A stretch of 44,616 nucleotides of DNA, taken from assembly GCA_020161245.1 (NCBI GenBank), contig JAIUOK010000039.1, positions 1-44,616 on the forward strand, in the 5' to 3' direction. Positions 33,784 through 41,016 of the stretch are shown piece after piece; the first letter of the stretch is position 1, and the number at the start of each line of letters is the position of its first letter. Below the pieces are notes generated by a model. The model was given only the letters and a program-made list of their open reading frames with translations, was not told where the DNA came from and made no database searches. Source of the stretch: Actinomycetota bacterium. Lineage in GTDB: Bacteria > Actinomycetota > Actinomycetes > S36-B12 > CAIYMF01. The position numbers and the translations under genes are program-made.

Positions 33784-34098
33784 ATGCCCGTCTCCCACGT
33801 CTCGCCGTCCGAGCTCGCCGCCGTCCTGGCCGCCGACCCCTCGATCACGCTCATCGACGTCCGCAACCCCGACGAGTACGCCGCCGGGCGCGTGCCGGGC
33901 GCCGAGCTCATGCCCATGCACACCGTCCCCGTGCGTGTGCAGGACCTGCCCAAGGGCGCGCCGGTCTACGTGGTGTGCCACTCCGGCGGCCGCTCGATGC
34001 AGGTGTGCGCCTGGCTGGACAACCAGGGCTACGACGTCGTCAACGTCGACGGCGGCACCGCTGCCTGGGCCATGGGCGGCCACCCCGTCGAGCGCTGA
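33784..34098 (+). CDS. Single-domain rhodanese
   Basis: Sulfurtransferase of 104 aa. It has the rhodanese signatures VSPSELAAVLAADPSITLID, VRNPDEYAAGRVPGAELMPM and the active loop CHSGGRS with catalytic cysteine C65, then ending VNVDGGTAAWAMGGHPVE. It should accept or donate sulfane sulfur in the cytoplasm, acting with the CoA-persulfide reductase upstream. ATG 33784 has GAGGA ten bases upstream; GTG 33751 is in frame but has no better site. The 78-bp gap from the repressor gene has no terminator, so it is probably the third gene of the operon. Confidence 0.88.
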   Translation: MPVSHVSPSELAAVLAADPSITLIDVRNPDEYAAGRVPGAELMPMHTVPVRVQDLPKGAPVYVVCHSGGRSMQVCAWLDNQGYDVVNVDGGTAAWAMGGHPVER

Positions 34099-34105
34099 CC
34101 GATCC

Positions 34106-34145
34106 GGTAGTCGTCGCGCGCGGCAGAGCGCGCGATCCGACTACC
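34106..34145. terminator. Bidirectional hairpin between the rhodanese and bcp genes
   Basis: Bases 34106-34121 pair with 34128-34145 (16 pairs, two-base bulge) around a six-base loop. It lies between convergent genes ending at 34098 and 34152 and can serve both. Confidence 0.8.
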
Positions 34146-34151
34146 AGACCG

Positions 34152-34631
34152 TCAGACGCCCAACTCCTTGCGCAGCTTGGCCACGTGGCCCGTCGCCTTC
34201 ACGTTGTACTGCGCCACCTCGATCGTCGCCTTGCCGCGGCCGTCGACCGTCACCACGAACGTCGAGCGGATGACGCCGACGACGGTCTTGCCGTAGAGCT
34301 GCTTCTCGCCGTACGCGCCGTAGGCCTCGAGCACCTCGCGCGAGGGGTCGGACAGCAGCGGGAACGTCAGCGCGTCGCGCTCGCGGAACTTCGCGAGCTT
34401 CTCCGGCTTGTCCGGCGACAGGCCCAGCACCGTGATGCCGGCCGCGTTCAGCGCGTCGAGCGAGTCGCGGAAGTCGCAGGCCTGCTTCGTGCACCCCGGC
34501 GTCATGGCCGCCGGGTAGACGTAGAGGACGACGCGCCGGCCCTTGTACTGCTTCCAGTCGTGGACCGCGCCGGTGTCGTCGGGCAGGCCCAGCGGGGGAG
34601 CGGCATCGCCGGGCTCGAGTCGGACGGTCAC
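34152..34631 (-). CDS. bcp: Thioredoxin-dependent thiol peroxidase (Bcp/PrxQ)
   Basis: Peroxiredoxin of 159 aa that reduces hydroperoxides using thioredoxin. The active motif is YPAAMTPGCTKQACDFRD with peroxidatic C47 and resolving C52, five residues apart as in the atypical two-cysteine PrxQ group; many homologues have YPKA, so AAM is a mild variant. The end, STFVVTVDGRGKATIEVAQY then NVKATGHVAKLRKELG, is typical. GTG 34631 follows GGAGGAG by four bases and gives the family length; the longer frame from 34739 is not conserved. It is divergent from the metal ABC transporter genes. Confidence 0.93.
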   Translation of the reverse strand: MTVRLEPGDAAPPLGLPDDTGAVHDWKQYKGRRVVLYVYPAAMTPGCTKQACDFRDSLDALNAAGITVLGLSPDKPEKLAKFRERDALTFPLLSDPSREVLEAYGAYGEKQLYGKTVVGVIRSTFVVTVDGRGKATIEVAQYNVKATGHVAKLRKELGV

Positions 34632-34743
34632 GGGGCTCCTCCGCGGGTCGTGGATGGCGTCCGGCCCCGACATGCGGGTGGGCGCGAACCAGGGGAGGGT
34701 ATCTCCCGGGCCGAGGGTGCAGACCCTTCCTTGTTGCAAGTCG

Positions 34744-34773
34744 TTCGCAAGTGCAGAGTTCTCTCGTTAGGGT
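34744..34773 (+). promoter_or_regulatory. Leaderless promoter of the metal ABC operon
   Basis: TTCGCA (34744-34749) and TAGGGT (34768-34773) are 18 bp apart, and TAGGGT is followed by exactly six bases and GTG 34780. The -35 region lies in a near-repeat, TTGCAAGT/TTCGCAAGT (about 34734-34752), a possible site for a metal-dependent repressor; the repressor cannot be named from the sequence. Confidence 0.55.
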
Positions 34774-34779
34774 GTCCCG

Positions 34780-35799
34780 GTGATCCGTGTTCCTGCTCGT
34801 CCTGCCCTGCTCGCCTCGGTCGCCGTGTCTGCCCTGGTGCTCGCGGCCTGCGGGTCGTCCGGCTCCGGGACCCAGGGGGGCGGCGACGACGGCACGATGA
34901 CCGTCGTGACGACGGTCGCACCCATCACCAACATCGCGGCGAACATCGCCGGCGACAAGGCCACGGTCATCGGGATCGTCCCCGAGGGCACCAACTCGCA
35001 CACGTTCGAGCCGCCGCCGCAGGCCGCCGCCACGATGGAGAAGGCCGACATCGTCTTCGTCAACGGCCTCCAGCTCGAGGAGCCGACGTTCGAGCTCGCC
35101 GAGGCCAATGTGCAGGAGGGTGCCACGATCGTGAAGATCGGCGAGCAGGTCCTGCCGGAGTCCGACTACATCTACGACTTCTCCTTCCCCAAGGAGGACG
35201 GCAAGCCCAACCCGCACCTGTGGACCGATCCCACGTACGCCATCAAGTACGCCGACGTCATCGCCACGACGATGGAGGAGAAGGACCCGGCCAACGCGGC
35301 CTACTACCGCGCCAACCACGACAAGTGGGTCGCCAAGGCCACCGCGCTGTCCGACGCGCTCAAGGCCGACCAGGAGTCGCTGCGCGCCGACCAGCGCGAG
35401 CTGCTGACCTACCACGACGCCTACGCCTACTTCGCCAAGACCTACGGCTGGAAGGTCATCGGCGCGGTGCAGCCGTCCAACTTCGAGGACCCCCAGCCCA
35501 AGGAGATCGCCCGCCTCGTCGACCAGATCAAGGCCGAGCAGGTGCCGGTGATCTTCGGCTCCGAGGTCTTCCCCTCGAAGGTCCTCGAGCAGATCGCCGA
35601 GGAGACCGGGGTGCGCTACGAGGACAGCCTGCGCGACGACGACCTGCCTGGCGCCCCCGGCGATCCGGAGCACTCGTGGCTCGGCCTCATGCGCTACGAC
35701 TACGTCACGATGATCACGGGGCTCGGCGGTACGGCCACCGGGCTCGAGGCCCTCGACGTCAGCGATGTCGCCCCCGACCGAGCGGAGTACCCGCAGTGA
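34780..35799 (+). CDS. Zinc/manganese ABC transporter substrate-binding lipoprotein
   Basis: Metal receptor (ZnuA/TroA family, SBP A-1) of 339 aa. The lipobox LVLAAC gives lipid-modified C24, followed by a Gly/Ser linker. Metal-ligand positions are the histidine of NSHTFEPPP, the histidine of NPHLWTDP, the histidine of YHDAYAYFAKTYGWKVIG, and an acidic residue near SLRDDDLPG; the long helix between lobes is present. Three histidines plus an acid fit zinc or manganese, and the choice cannot be made. GTG 34780 is leaderless. The stop overlaps the next GTG (GTGA), so the gene is first in a coupled three-gene importer. Confidence 0.93.
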   Translation: MIRVPARPALLASVAVSALVLAACGSSGSGTQGGGDDGTMTVVTTVAPITNIAANIAGDKATVIGIVPEGTNSHTFEPPPQAAATMEKADIVFVNGLQLEEPTFELAEANVQEGATIVKIGEQVLPESDYIYDFSFPKEDGKPNPHLWTDPTYAIKYADVIATTMEEKDPANAAYYRANHDKWVAKATALSDALKADQESLRADQRELLTYHDAYAYFAKTYGWKVIGAVQPSNFEDPQPKEIARLVDQIKAEQVPVIFGSEVFPSKVLEQIAEETGVRYEDSLRDDDLPGAPGDPEHSWLGLMRYDYVTMITGLGGTATGLEALDVSDVAPDRAEYPQ

Positions 35800-36584
35800 C
35801 GTCCGTGTCCGCGACACCCCCGCTCGTCGACGTCTCGCACGTCTCGTTCGGCTACGGCGGCCCGGCCGTCCTCGCCGACGTGTCGTGCACTGTCGTCCCC
35901 GGGCAGTTCACCGGCATCGTCGGCCCGTCCGGCTCGGGCAAGACGACGCTGCTCAAGCTGCTGCTCGGCACGCAGAAGCCGCAGCACGGGGCTGTGCGCC
36001 GCGCCTCCGGTGTCGCCGTCTCCTACGTGCCGCAGCTGGAGACCGTGAACTGGAACTTCCCGGTGACGGTCGAGGACTGCGTGCTCATGTCGCGTAAGGC
36101 CCGGTCGTGGAACCCGAGGCCCTCCCGGGCCGAGCGGGCCGAGGTGGCCGAGGTGCTGGAGCGGCTCGGCATCGCCGACCTGACCCACCGCCACATCCGC
36201 GAGCTCTCGGGCGGGCAGCAGCAGCGGATGTTCCTGGCCCGGGCCCTGGTCCGCAGGCCGCAGCTGCTGCTCCTCGACGAGCCGACATCCGGCGTCGACG
36301 TGCAGACCCGCCACGAGGTGCTGCACCTGCTCGACGACCTCAACCGCGACGGCCTCGCGATCGTGCTCACCACCCACGACCTCAACGGGATGGCCGCCCA
36401 TCTGCCGCACCTGATCGCGCTCCGCCAGCGCATCATCGCCAGCGGCCCCCCGGAGGACGTCATCGTGCCGGGCGTCGTCGAGCAGGTGTTCGGCGCGCGC
36501 ATGGAGATCCTCCAGCACCTCGGCATGCCGGTGGTCGTCGACTCGATGGAGGACGACCCCGCCCGACGGATGAGCGCGTCGTGA
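35796..36584 (+). CDS. Metal ABC transporter ATP-binding protein
   Basis: ATPase subunit (ZnuC/MntB type, 262 aa) of the metal importer. Walker A is GIVGPSGSGKTTLLKLLLG, the Q-loop is VSYVPQLETVNWNFPVTVED (with the family PQ), the signature is LSGGQQQRMFLARALV, Walker B is LLLLDEPTSGVD, and the switch histidine is in TTHDLNGMAAHL. GTG 35796 overlaps the receptor stop, and its own stop overlaps the permease GTG. The C-terminal 60 residues are slightly long, ending in an acidic tail (SMEDDPARRMSAS). Confidence 0.95.
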   Translation: MTSVSATPPLVDVSHVSFGYGGPAVLADVSCTVVPGQFTGIVGPSGSGKTTLLKLLLGTQKPQHGAVRRASGVAVSYVPQLETVNWNFPVTVEDCVLMSRKARSWNPRPSRAERAEVAEVLERLGIADLTHRHIRELSGGQQQRMFLARALVRRPQLLLLDEPTSGVDVQTRHEVLHLLDDLNRDGLAIVLTTHDLNGMAAHLPHLIALRQRIIASGPPEDVIVPGVVEQVFGARMEILQHLGMPVVVDSMEDDPARRMSAS

Positions 36585-37480
36585 ACGGCATCGTGCAGAC
36601 ACTGCTGGACCCGTTCCAGTACCAGTTCTTCGTCAAGGGGCTCGTCGCAGCCGTGCTCGCTGGGGCCCTGTGCGGGCTCATCGGCGTGTTCATCACCCTG
36701 CGCGGCATGAGCTACATCGGCCACGGCCTGTCGCATGCGATCTTCGGCGGCTACGCCGCTGCGCCCCTGCTCGGGGTGCCGATCATCCTGGGCGCGGGCC
36801 TCTGGGGCCTGGCCTCGGCGCTGGCGATCAACGCGGTCACGCGGCGGCACCGGATCGGCGCCGACGCCGCGATCGGCGTCGTCACGACGGCCTCCTTCGC
36901 CCTCGGTGTCGCCCTGCTGACCAAGTTCGGCAACAAGGGGCCAGCGTTCGACAGCCTGCTGTTCGGGTCGATCAACGGAGTCGCGCTCGCCGACCTGTGG
37001 CTGCTCGCCGGAGTGTTCGTCGGCACGGTCGTGGTGTTCACGGTGCTCTACCGCCAGCTGCTCTTCTCCACCTTCGATCCGGAGGTCGCCCGGGTGTCCG
37101 GGGTCAACGTCGGCCTCATGGACACGATCCTCATGGTCGTGCTGTCGATGTCGATCCTCGCGACCCTGTCGATCATCGGTGTGACCCTGGTGGCTGCCAC
37201 GCTCGTGATCCCGCCCGTCATCGCCCGGATGATCACCGACTCGTTCGCGCGCATGCTCTGGCTGGCCACGGTGATCGGCCTGGCCTGCGGGGCAGTGGGG
37301 ATGTACCTCTCCTACCAGCTCGAGATCCCGTCGGGCACGACGATCGTGCTCACCAACGCCGCGGTCTTCCTCGTGGTGCTGCTCGTGAAGGGCGCCCGCG
37401 GTCTGCGGTCGACCGCGGGCATGGACGAGCACACCGACGCCTCGGTCACCTCGTTCGAGGTCCCCGCGGTCCGCGCCTGA
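36581..37480 (+). CDS. Metal ABC transporter permease
   Basis: Membrane subunit of 299 aa (ZnuB/TroC family) with about eight helices. Landmarks are FQYQFFVKGLVAAVLAGALC, LRGMSYIGHGLSHAIFGGYA, DSLLFGSINGVALADLWLLA, RVSGVNVGLMDTILMVVLSM and VTLVAATLVIPPVIARMITD; the last two are the coupling helix and the following membrane helix of the family. GTG 36581 overlaps the ATPase stop. A short acidic C-terminal tail (MDEHTDASVTSFEV) is not conserved. This is the last gene of the metal importer; the DUF3618 gene that follows has its own promoter. Confidence 0.95.
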   Translation: MNGIVQTLLDPFQYQFFVKGLVAAVLAGALCGLIGVFITLRGMSYIGHGLSHAIFGGYAAAPLLGVPIILGAGLWGLASALAINAVTRRHRIGADAAIGVVTTASFALGVALLTKFGNKGPAFDSLLFGSINGVALADLWLLAGVFVGTVVVFTVLYRQLLFSTFDPEVARVSGVNVGLMDTILMVVLSMSILATLSIIGVTLVAATLVIPPVIARMITDSFARMLWLATVIGLACGAVGMYLSYQLEIPSGTTIVLTNAAVFLVVLLVKGARGLRSTAGMDEHTDASVTSFEVPAVRA

Positions 37481-37554
37481 CCGGCTCCGGCCCGGCCCCG
37501 TGCGGACCGCGTCCCGTGATCCGGGTCCGCCCGGCCGGGAGGGCGCGGTTCGCG

Positions 37555-37560
37555 TAGGCT
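37555..37560 (+). promoter_or_regulatory. -10 element TAGGCT of a leaderless gene (DUF3618)
   Basis: TAGGCT is followed by seven bases and GTG 37568. It fixes the start and separates this gene from the metal importer upstream. Confidence 0.6.
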
Positions 37561-37567
37561 GCCGGGC

Positions 37568-38167
37568 GTGACCGAGGGACCCTCCGCCGTGCTCGGCGAC
37601 GCTGCAGACAAGGCTCAGGACGCGGCCAAGAAGGCGGCCGACGCCGCCCAGGACGCGGCCAAGGACGTCCAGGACGCCGCGGGCAAGGCCGCCGACGACG
37701 TCAAGGGCGCCGCGTCGAAGGCCGCGGACTCCGCGCAGGATGCGGCCAAGGACGCGAAGGCCGACGCCTCGAAGGCGGTCGAGCAGGCCAAGGCCGAGAC
37801 CAAGCAGGCCGTGTCCGACTCCAAGGCGGCCACGAAGCAGGCTGTCGCCGACGTCAAGGCCGACACCAAGGCGGCCACCGACAAGGCCGTGGCCGACGCC
37901 AAGGCCGCGGCGGGCGTGAAGCCCGAGCGCTCGGTCGACGAGATCCGCGCAGAGCTCGACCAGACCCGCGACCGACTCGCCCAGCGCATCGACGACCTCA
38001 CCGACTACGTGGCGCCCAAGAACATCGCCGACCGCCAGGTCTCGAAGGTCAAGCGCGTCTTCGTCGACGAGTACGGCGGCATCAAGCCCGACCGCGTGCT
38101 CATCGCCGCCGGCGTCGTCGTCGGCTTCGTGGTGCTCATGGGCCTGCGCCGCCGCCGTCGCGGCTGA
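37568..38167 (+). CDS. DUF3618 protein with LEA-like Ala/Lys/Asp repeats
   Basis: Protein of 199 aa in two parts. Residues 8-115 are a low-complexity amphipathic region built from units such as AADAAQDAAKD, AASKAADSAQDAAKD and KQAVSDSKAAT, with a period near 11, which looks like group 3 LEA proteins that stay disordered or helical under drying. Residues about 120-199 are DUF3618: SVDEIRAELDQTRDRLAQRI followed by the linker and a C-terminal helix VLIAAGVVVGFVVLMGL with an Arg-rich end, so the protein is anchored in the membrane by its C-terminus. A stress-protection or envelope-organising role is only inferred. It converges with the ATP-grasp genes nine bases away. Confidence 0.85.
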   Translation: MTEGPSAVLGDAADKAQDAAKKAADAAQDAAKDVQDAAGKAADDVKGAASKAADSAQDAAKDAKADASKAVEQAKAETKQAVSDSKAATKQAVADVKADTKAATDKAVADAKAAAGVKPERSVDEIRAELDQTRDRLAQRIDDLTDYVAPKNIADRQVSKVKRVFVDEYGGIKPDRVLIAAGVVVGFVVLMGLRRRRRG

Positions 38168-38176
38168 TCGACTCCG

Positions 38177-39040
38177 CTACAGCGCGAGCAGGGCGTCGAG
38201 CACCTCGCCCGCGATGTCGGTGCTCGTGTACGGCGTCATGCTCGTGAAGTCCGGCGCCGCGTTCACCTCGAGCACCCGCGGGCCGTCGCTGGTCATGAGG
38301 ATGTCGACGCCGGCGTAGCCGAGCCGGAGCGCACGCGCGGCCCGCACTGCCACCAGCGTCGTCTCCGAGTCGGGGTCCCAGGCGCGCTGGGTGCCGCCGT
38401 GGCTGATGTTGCTGTGCAGCTCGCCCGGCGCCGCCTTCCGCTCGGTGCACGCGATCACGCGGCCGGCGACGACGATCAGCCGCAGGCTCCGGCCGTACGA
38501 CTCCGACACGAGCGGCTGCACGATGAACGCGCCGCGGCCCTCCGCCGCGAGCTCTTGATAGGCCGACGCCGTCTCGTGGTGGTCGCGTACCGGCCGCACC
38601 CAGCGCCCCTGCGCGCCGTGGGTGCGCTTGAGCACGAACGGGAACGGCTCGACGCGGGAGATGAAGACGGGGTCCTGCGAGCCGACCCACGAGCGCACCT
38701 GCGGCACCTCCCGCACCGCGAGCTCGATGGCGGTGCGGGCCTTGTCGTCGGCGGTCTCCATCGCCTCGACGTCGTTGAGCGACCGCGCCCCGGCAGCGAT
38801 GAGCGCGCGCCACGCGATCGCGGCGTGGTCGGCGAAGTAGAGGAGCGCCGGCGCGAGATGGGTGACCTCGACGGGCTCGTCGCCCTCGAGCACGAGCACC
38901 CCGGTGTCGTCGATGCGCGTGCGCAGCCGGCTCAGCTGCAGCGCGCGCGTGGGTATGCGGCGGGCGCGGGCGGCCTCGAGGAGGGCGTCGCCCGAGCGGT
39001 TGGGCATGTCCGTCAGACCGACGCCGACGATCGCGGTCAC
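38177..39040 (-). CDS. RimK-type ATP-grasp ligase (second of pair)
   Basis: ATP-dependent carboxylate-amine ligase fold of 287 aa. The ATP-grasp landmarks are FPFVLKRTHGAQGRWVRPVR (ATP lysine and glycine loop), FIVQPLVSESYGRSLRLIVV, GELHSNISHGGTQRAW (substrate loop of RimK/GshB-like enzymes), VDILMTSDGPRVLEVNAAPD with the metal-binding E and N intact, and DIAGEVLDALLAL. It resembles RimK and the unassigned ligases of actinobacteria, but the substrate is unknown. GTG 39040 overlaps the stop of the upstream ATP-grasp gene, so the pair is translated together in a fixed ratio. Only 9 bp separates it from the convergent DUF3618 gene. Confidence 0.88.
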   Translation of the reverse strand: MTAIVGVGLTDMPNRSGDALLEAARARRIPTRALQLSRLRTRIDDTGVLVLEGDEPVEVTHLAPALLYFADHAAIAWRALIAAGARSLNDVEAMETADDKARTAIELAVREVPQVRSWVGSQDPVFISRVEPFPFVLKRTHGAQGRWVRPVRDHHETASAYQELAAEGRGAFIVQPLVSESYGRSLRLIVVAGRVIACTERKAAPGELHSNISHGGTQRAWDPDSETTLVAVRAARALRLGYAGVDILMTSDGPRVLEVNAAPDFTSMTPYTSTDIAGEVLDALLAL

Positions 39041-39915
39041 GCCCCGCTCACCTCCCTGGCCAGGCCCAGGATCTCCGACGCGACGTCCGCGCCCGTCGTC
39101 CGCTCGAGGTGGACGAAGCCGCCCCAGGCATCCACTTCAGACACCACCACAGCGGGGCGCTCCGCGCCATCGGAAGCGAAGAGATCGACGGCGGCGTAGT
39201 CGAGCCCGAGCTCCGCGACCGCGGCCACGGCCGTCTCGGCCGCGGCGCCGGCGAGCGCGCCCCCGACAGCCTCGGCCGTGCCGCCCAGGCGGAGGTTGGC
39301 CCGCCACTCGCCGGCCGCGGGAACGCGTCGCACCACGGGCATGCAGCGCCCGCCCACCACGAACGTGCGGAGGTCCATCGCCTCGACGAAGGGCTGCACC
39401 AGCCAGGGGCCGAGCTCGTGGTGCAGCGCGGCCGCGCCGGACGCCGCAGCGTCGTCGTCGAGCAGCCGGACGTCGAGACCCTGCGAGCCCCGGGCCGGCT
39501 TGACCACCCAGGCCGGCTGCTCTCCGAGATGCTCCGGGGCGTCGACCGACGACTCCTCGGCCACGATCGTCGGCACCACGGGGATGCCGGCCGCGGCGAG
39601 CGTGGCCAGGGTGCGGCCCTTGTCGCGGCTGACGACCGCGCGCTCGAGCGGGTTGAGCACCGCGACGCCGTCGTGCTCGAGCACCTGCAGCGCGAGCCCC
39701 ACCAGCGCGAGGTGGTGGCTCACCGTGCGGTGCAGCACGGCGTCGACGTCGAGCGGCGACTCCCGCCACAGCACCGACGACGCCGGGCCGATCACCACCT
39801 GCAGCTCGTGCGGCGGCACCTCGACCAGGCCGACGCCGAGGCCCTGCGCCGCCTCGCGGAACCGCGCGGCGGCGTCCGGCAGCACATCGTCGTAGGAGAG
39901 CAGCGCTGCCCGCAT
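39037..39915 (-). CDS. RimK-type ATP-grasp ligase (first of pair), altered metal motif
   Basis: ATP-grasp protein of 292 aa, a distant paralogue of the gene it is coupled to. ATP-binding segments are WVVKPARGSQGLDVRLLDDD and WLVQPFVEAMDLRTFVVGGR; the substrate loop is GEWRANLRLGGTAEA. In the late metal site the usual E-x-N reads EVD (VVVSEVDAWGGFVHLERTTG), so the asparagine is replaced by aspartate; this can still bind magnesium, but it differs from RimK and from the partner. ATG 39915 is listed; ATG 39927 is an alternative, and neither has a good ribosome site, though a GATGCT hexamer seven bases before 39915 could serve as a weak leaderless -10. The Ltp-repeat gene lies 114 bp upstream on the same strand. 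Confidence 0.85.
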   Translation of the reverse strand: MRAALLSYDDVLPDAAARFREAAQGLGVGLVEVPPHELQVVIGPASSVLWRESPLDVDAVLHRTVSHHLALVGLALQVLEHDGVAVLNPLERAVVSRDKGRTLATLAAAGIPVVPTIVAEESSVDAPEHLGEQPAWVVKPARGSQGLDVRLLDDDAAASGAAALHHELGPWLVQPFVEAMDLRTFVVGGRCMPVVRRVPAAGEWRANLRLGGTAEAVGGALAGAAAETAVAAVAELGLDYAAVDLFASDGAERPAVVVSEVDAWGGFVHLERTTGADVASEILGLAREVSGA

Positions 39916-40029
39916 GGGCCTGAGCATCCCACGCGAGTGGATCTTCGTCGCACCGGCCGAACGGCCCTGGAGTGTGGCCGCGGCATGCACGCCTGGGCGA
40001 GCCGAGGCCCGCGGCCGCCCGCTCAGGGG

Positions 40030-40716
40030 CTACAGGCCGAGCTTGTTCACCGCGTAGACGGCCTGGGCCTTCGTGAACTGGGAGCCGTACTTGCTCGACA
40101 GCTGCTGGATCAGTCCGTTGCGCGAGAAGTGCTGGAACTCCAGGTACGACTTCCCGGCGAGGTAGGCCTGCTCGTTCCAGTCGACATCGAGGTGGTTCAC
40201 GGCCCACACGGCGTCGGCCTTGCTGAACCCAGAGCCGTACTTGGACGACAGCTGCTGCACCAGACCGGCCTTGCTGAACGCCTGGAACGCCAGGTAGTCC
40301 TGCGCAGCGCCGAGTGCCTGCTCCTGCGACGCCGTCATCTCGGGCGTGGACGGTTCGGGCGTCGGCTCCTCGGTCGTGGCCTCAGGCGAGGGGGTGTCGG
40401 GACTCGCCTCTGTCGAGGGTGCGGTCGGACTCGCCGCCTCCGACGAACTCGTCGCAGCTGTGGGGGTGGGAGTCACAGCGGCGGTGCTGCCCGAGCCGCC
40501 TCCGCCGGCCGCGATCGCGCCGATGCCCACGAGCGCCAGGAGCCCGGCACCGACACCGATGCCGATCTTGGCTCCCTTGCCCATGCCCGGCTTGACCGGT
40601 CCCGCCGTCGCCGGTGCGACAGGCGGCGGCATCACCGGCGGCGGTACCGGGATCCACGAGTTGCTGGCCGAGTCGTACATGTGGCCGTTGACGATGTCGC
40701 CGTGCTTGTAGTCCAT
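40030..40716 (-). CDS. Membrane-anchored protein with two Ltp repeats
   Basis: Protein of 228 aa. The short N-terminus (DYKHGDIVNGHMYDSASNSW) and a Pro-rich stretch precede one membrane helix, KIGIGVGAGLLALVGIGAIA (about residues 48-68). An extracellular Thr/Ser/Pro/Glu-rich stalk (about 75-125) leads to two repeats of about 48 residues, LGAAQDYLAFQAFSKAGLVQ...KADAVWAVNHL and LAGKSYLEFQHFSRNGLIQQ...KAQAVYAVNKL. These are Ltp (host cell surface-exposed lipoprotein) repeats; in a Streptococcus phage, Ltp blocks DNA entry of other phages, but the role in bacterial genomes is unknown. There is no lipobox here. ATG 40716 follows GGGGAAGG. The TACCTT at 40755-40750 may be its -10. Confidence 0.88.
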   Translation of the reverse strand: MDYKHGDIVNGHMYDSASNSWIPVPPPVMPPPVAPATAGPVKPGMGKGAKIGIGVGAGLLALVGIGAIAAGGGGSGSTAAVTPTPTAATSSSEAASPTAPSTEASPDTPSPEATTEEPTPEPSTPEMTASQEQALGAAQDYLAFQAFSKAGLVQQLSSKYGSGFSKADAVWAVNHLDVDWNEQAYLAGKSYLEFQHFSRNGLIQQLSSKYGSQFTKAQAVYAVNKLGL

Positions 40717-41016
40717 GATGCCTTCCCCGTTCAGGCCCCCCTTCTGGCGAAGGTAGCCACGGGGTCGGACAGAAGCAGATCGAGCAGCCTCGCCTGCACC
40801 ATCCGAGCGTGAGGTCTTCGGCACACCCGGCCGAGTTGCGTCGTCACCCACGTGCGCGTCTGTTCCTCAGGGGTGGCTCAGCCGGTTCTGCGGCTGTTGA
40901 TGGGCGCGGCCGTCGTACGGTCGGGGCGCCTAGCCTGGGCGTGATCGCTTCTCGCCGCCGCTCGTCGGCTGGCCCATCGAGGCAGGGACGCCTCCCGCAC
41001 GGACCCGCGGTGCCGC
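40717..41016. other. Intergenic region with two divergent promoters
   Basis: This 300-bp region lies between the minus-strand Ltp gene and the plus-strand tadA gene. It holds a TACCTT hexamer (40755-40750, minus strand) near the Ltp start and a TAGCCT hexamer (40931-40936, plus strand) that would begin a 70-80 base leader for tadA. I see no open reading frame with its own start signals. Confidence 0.5.
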
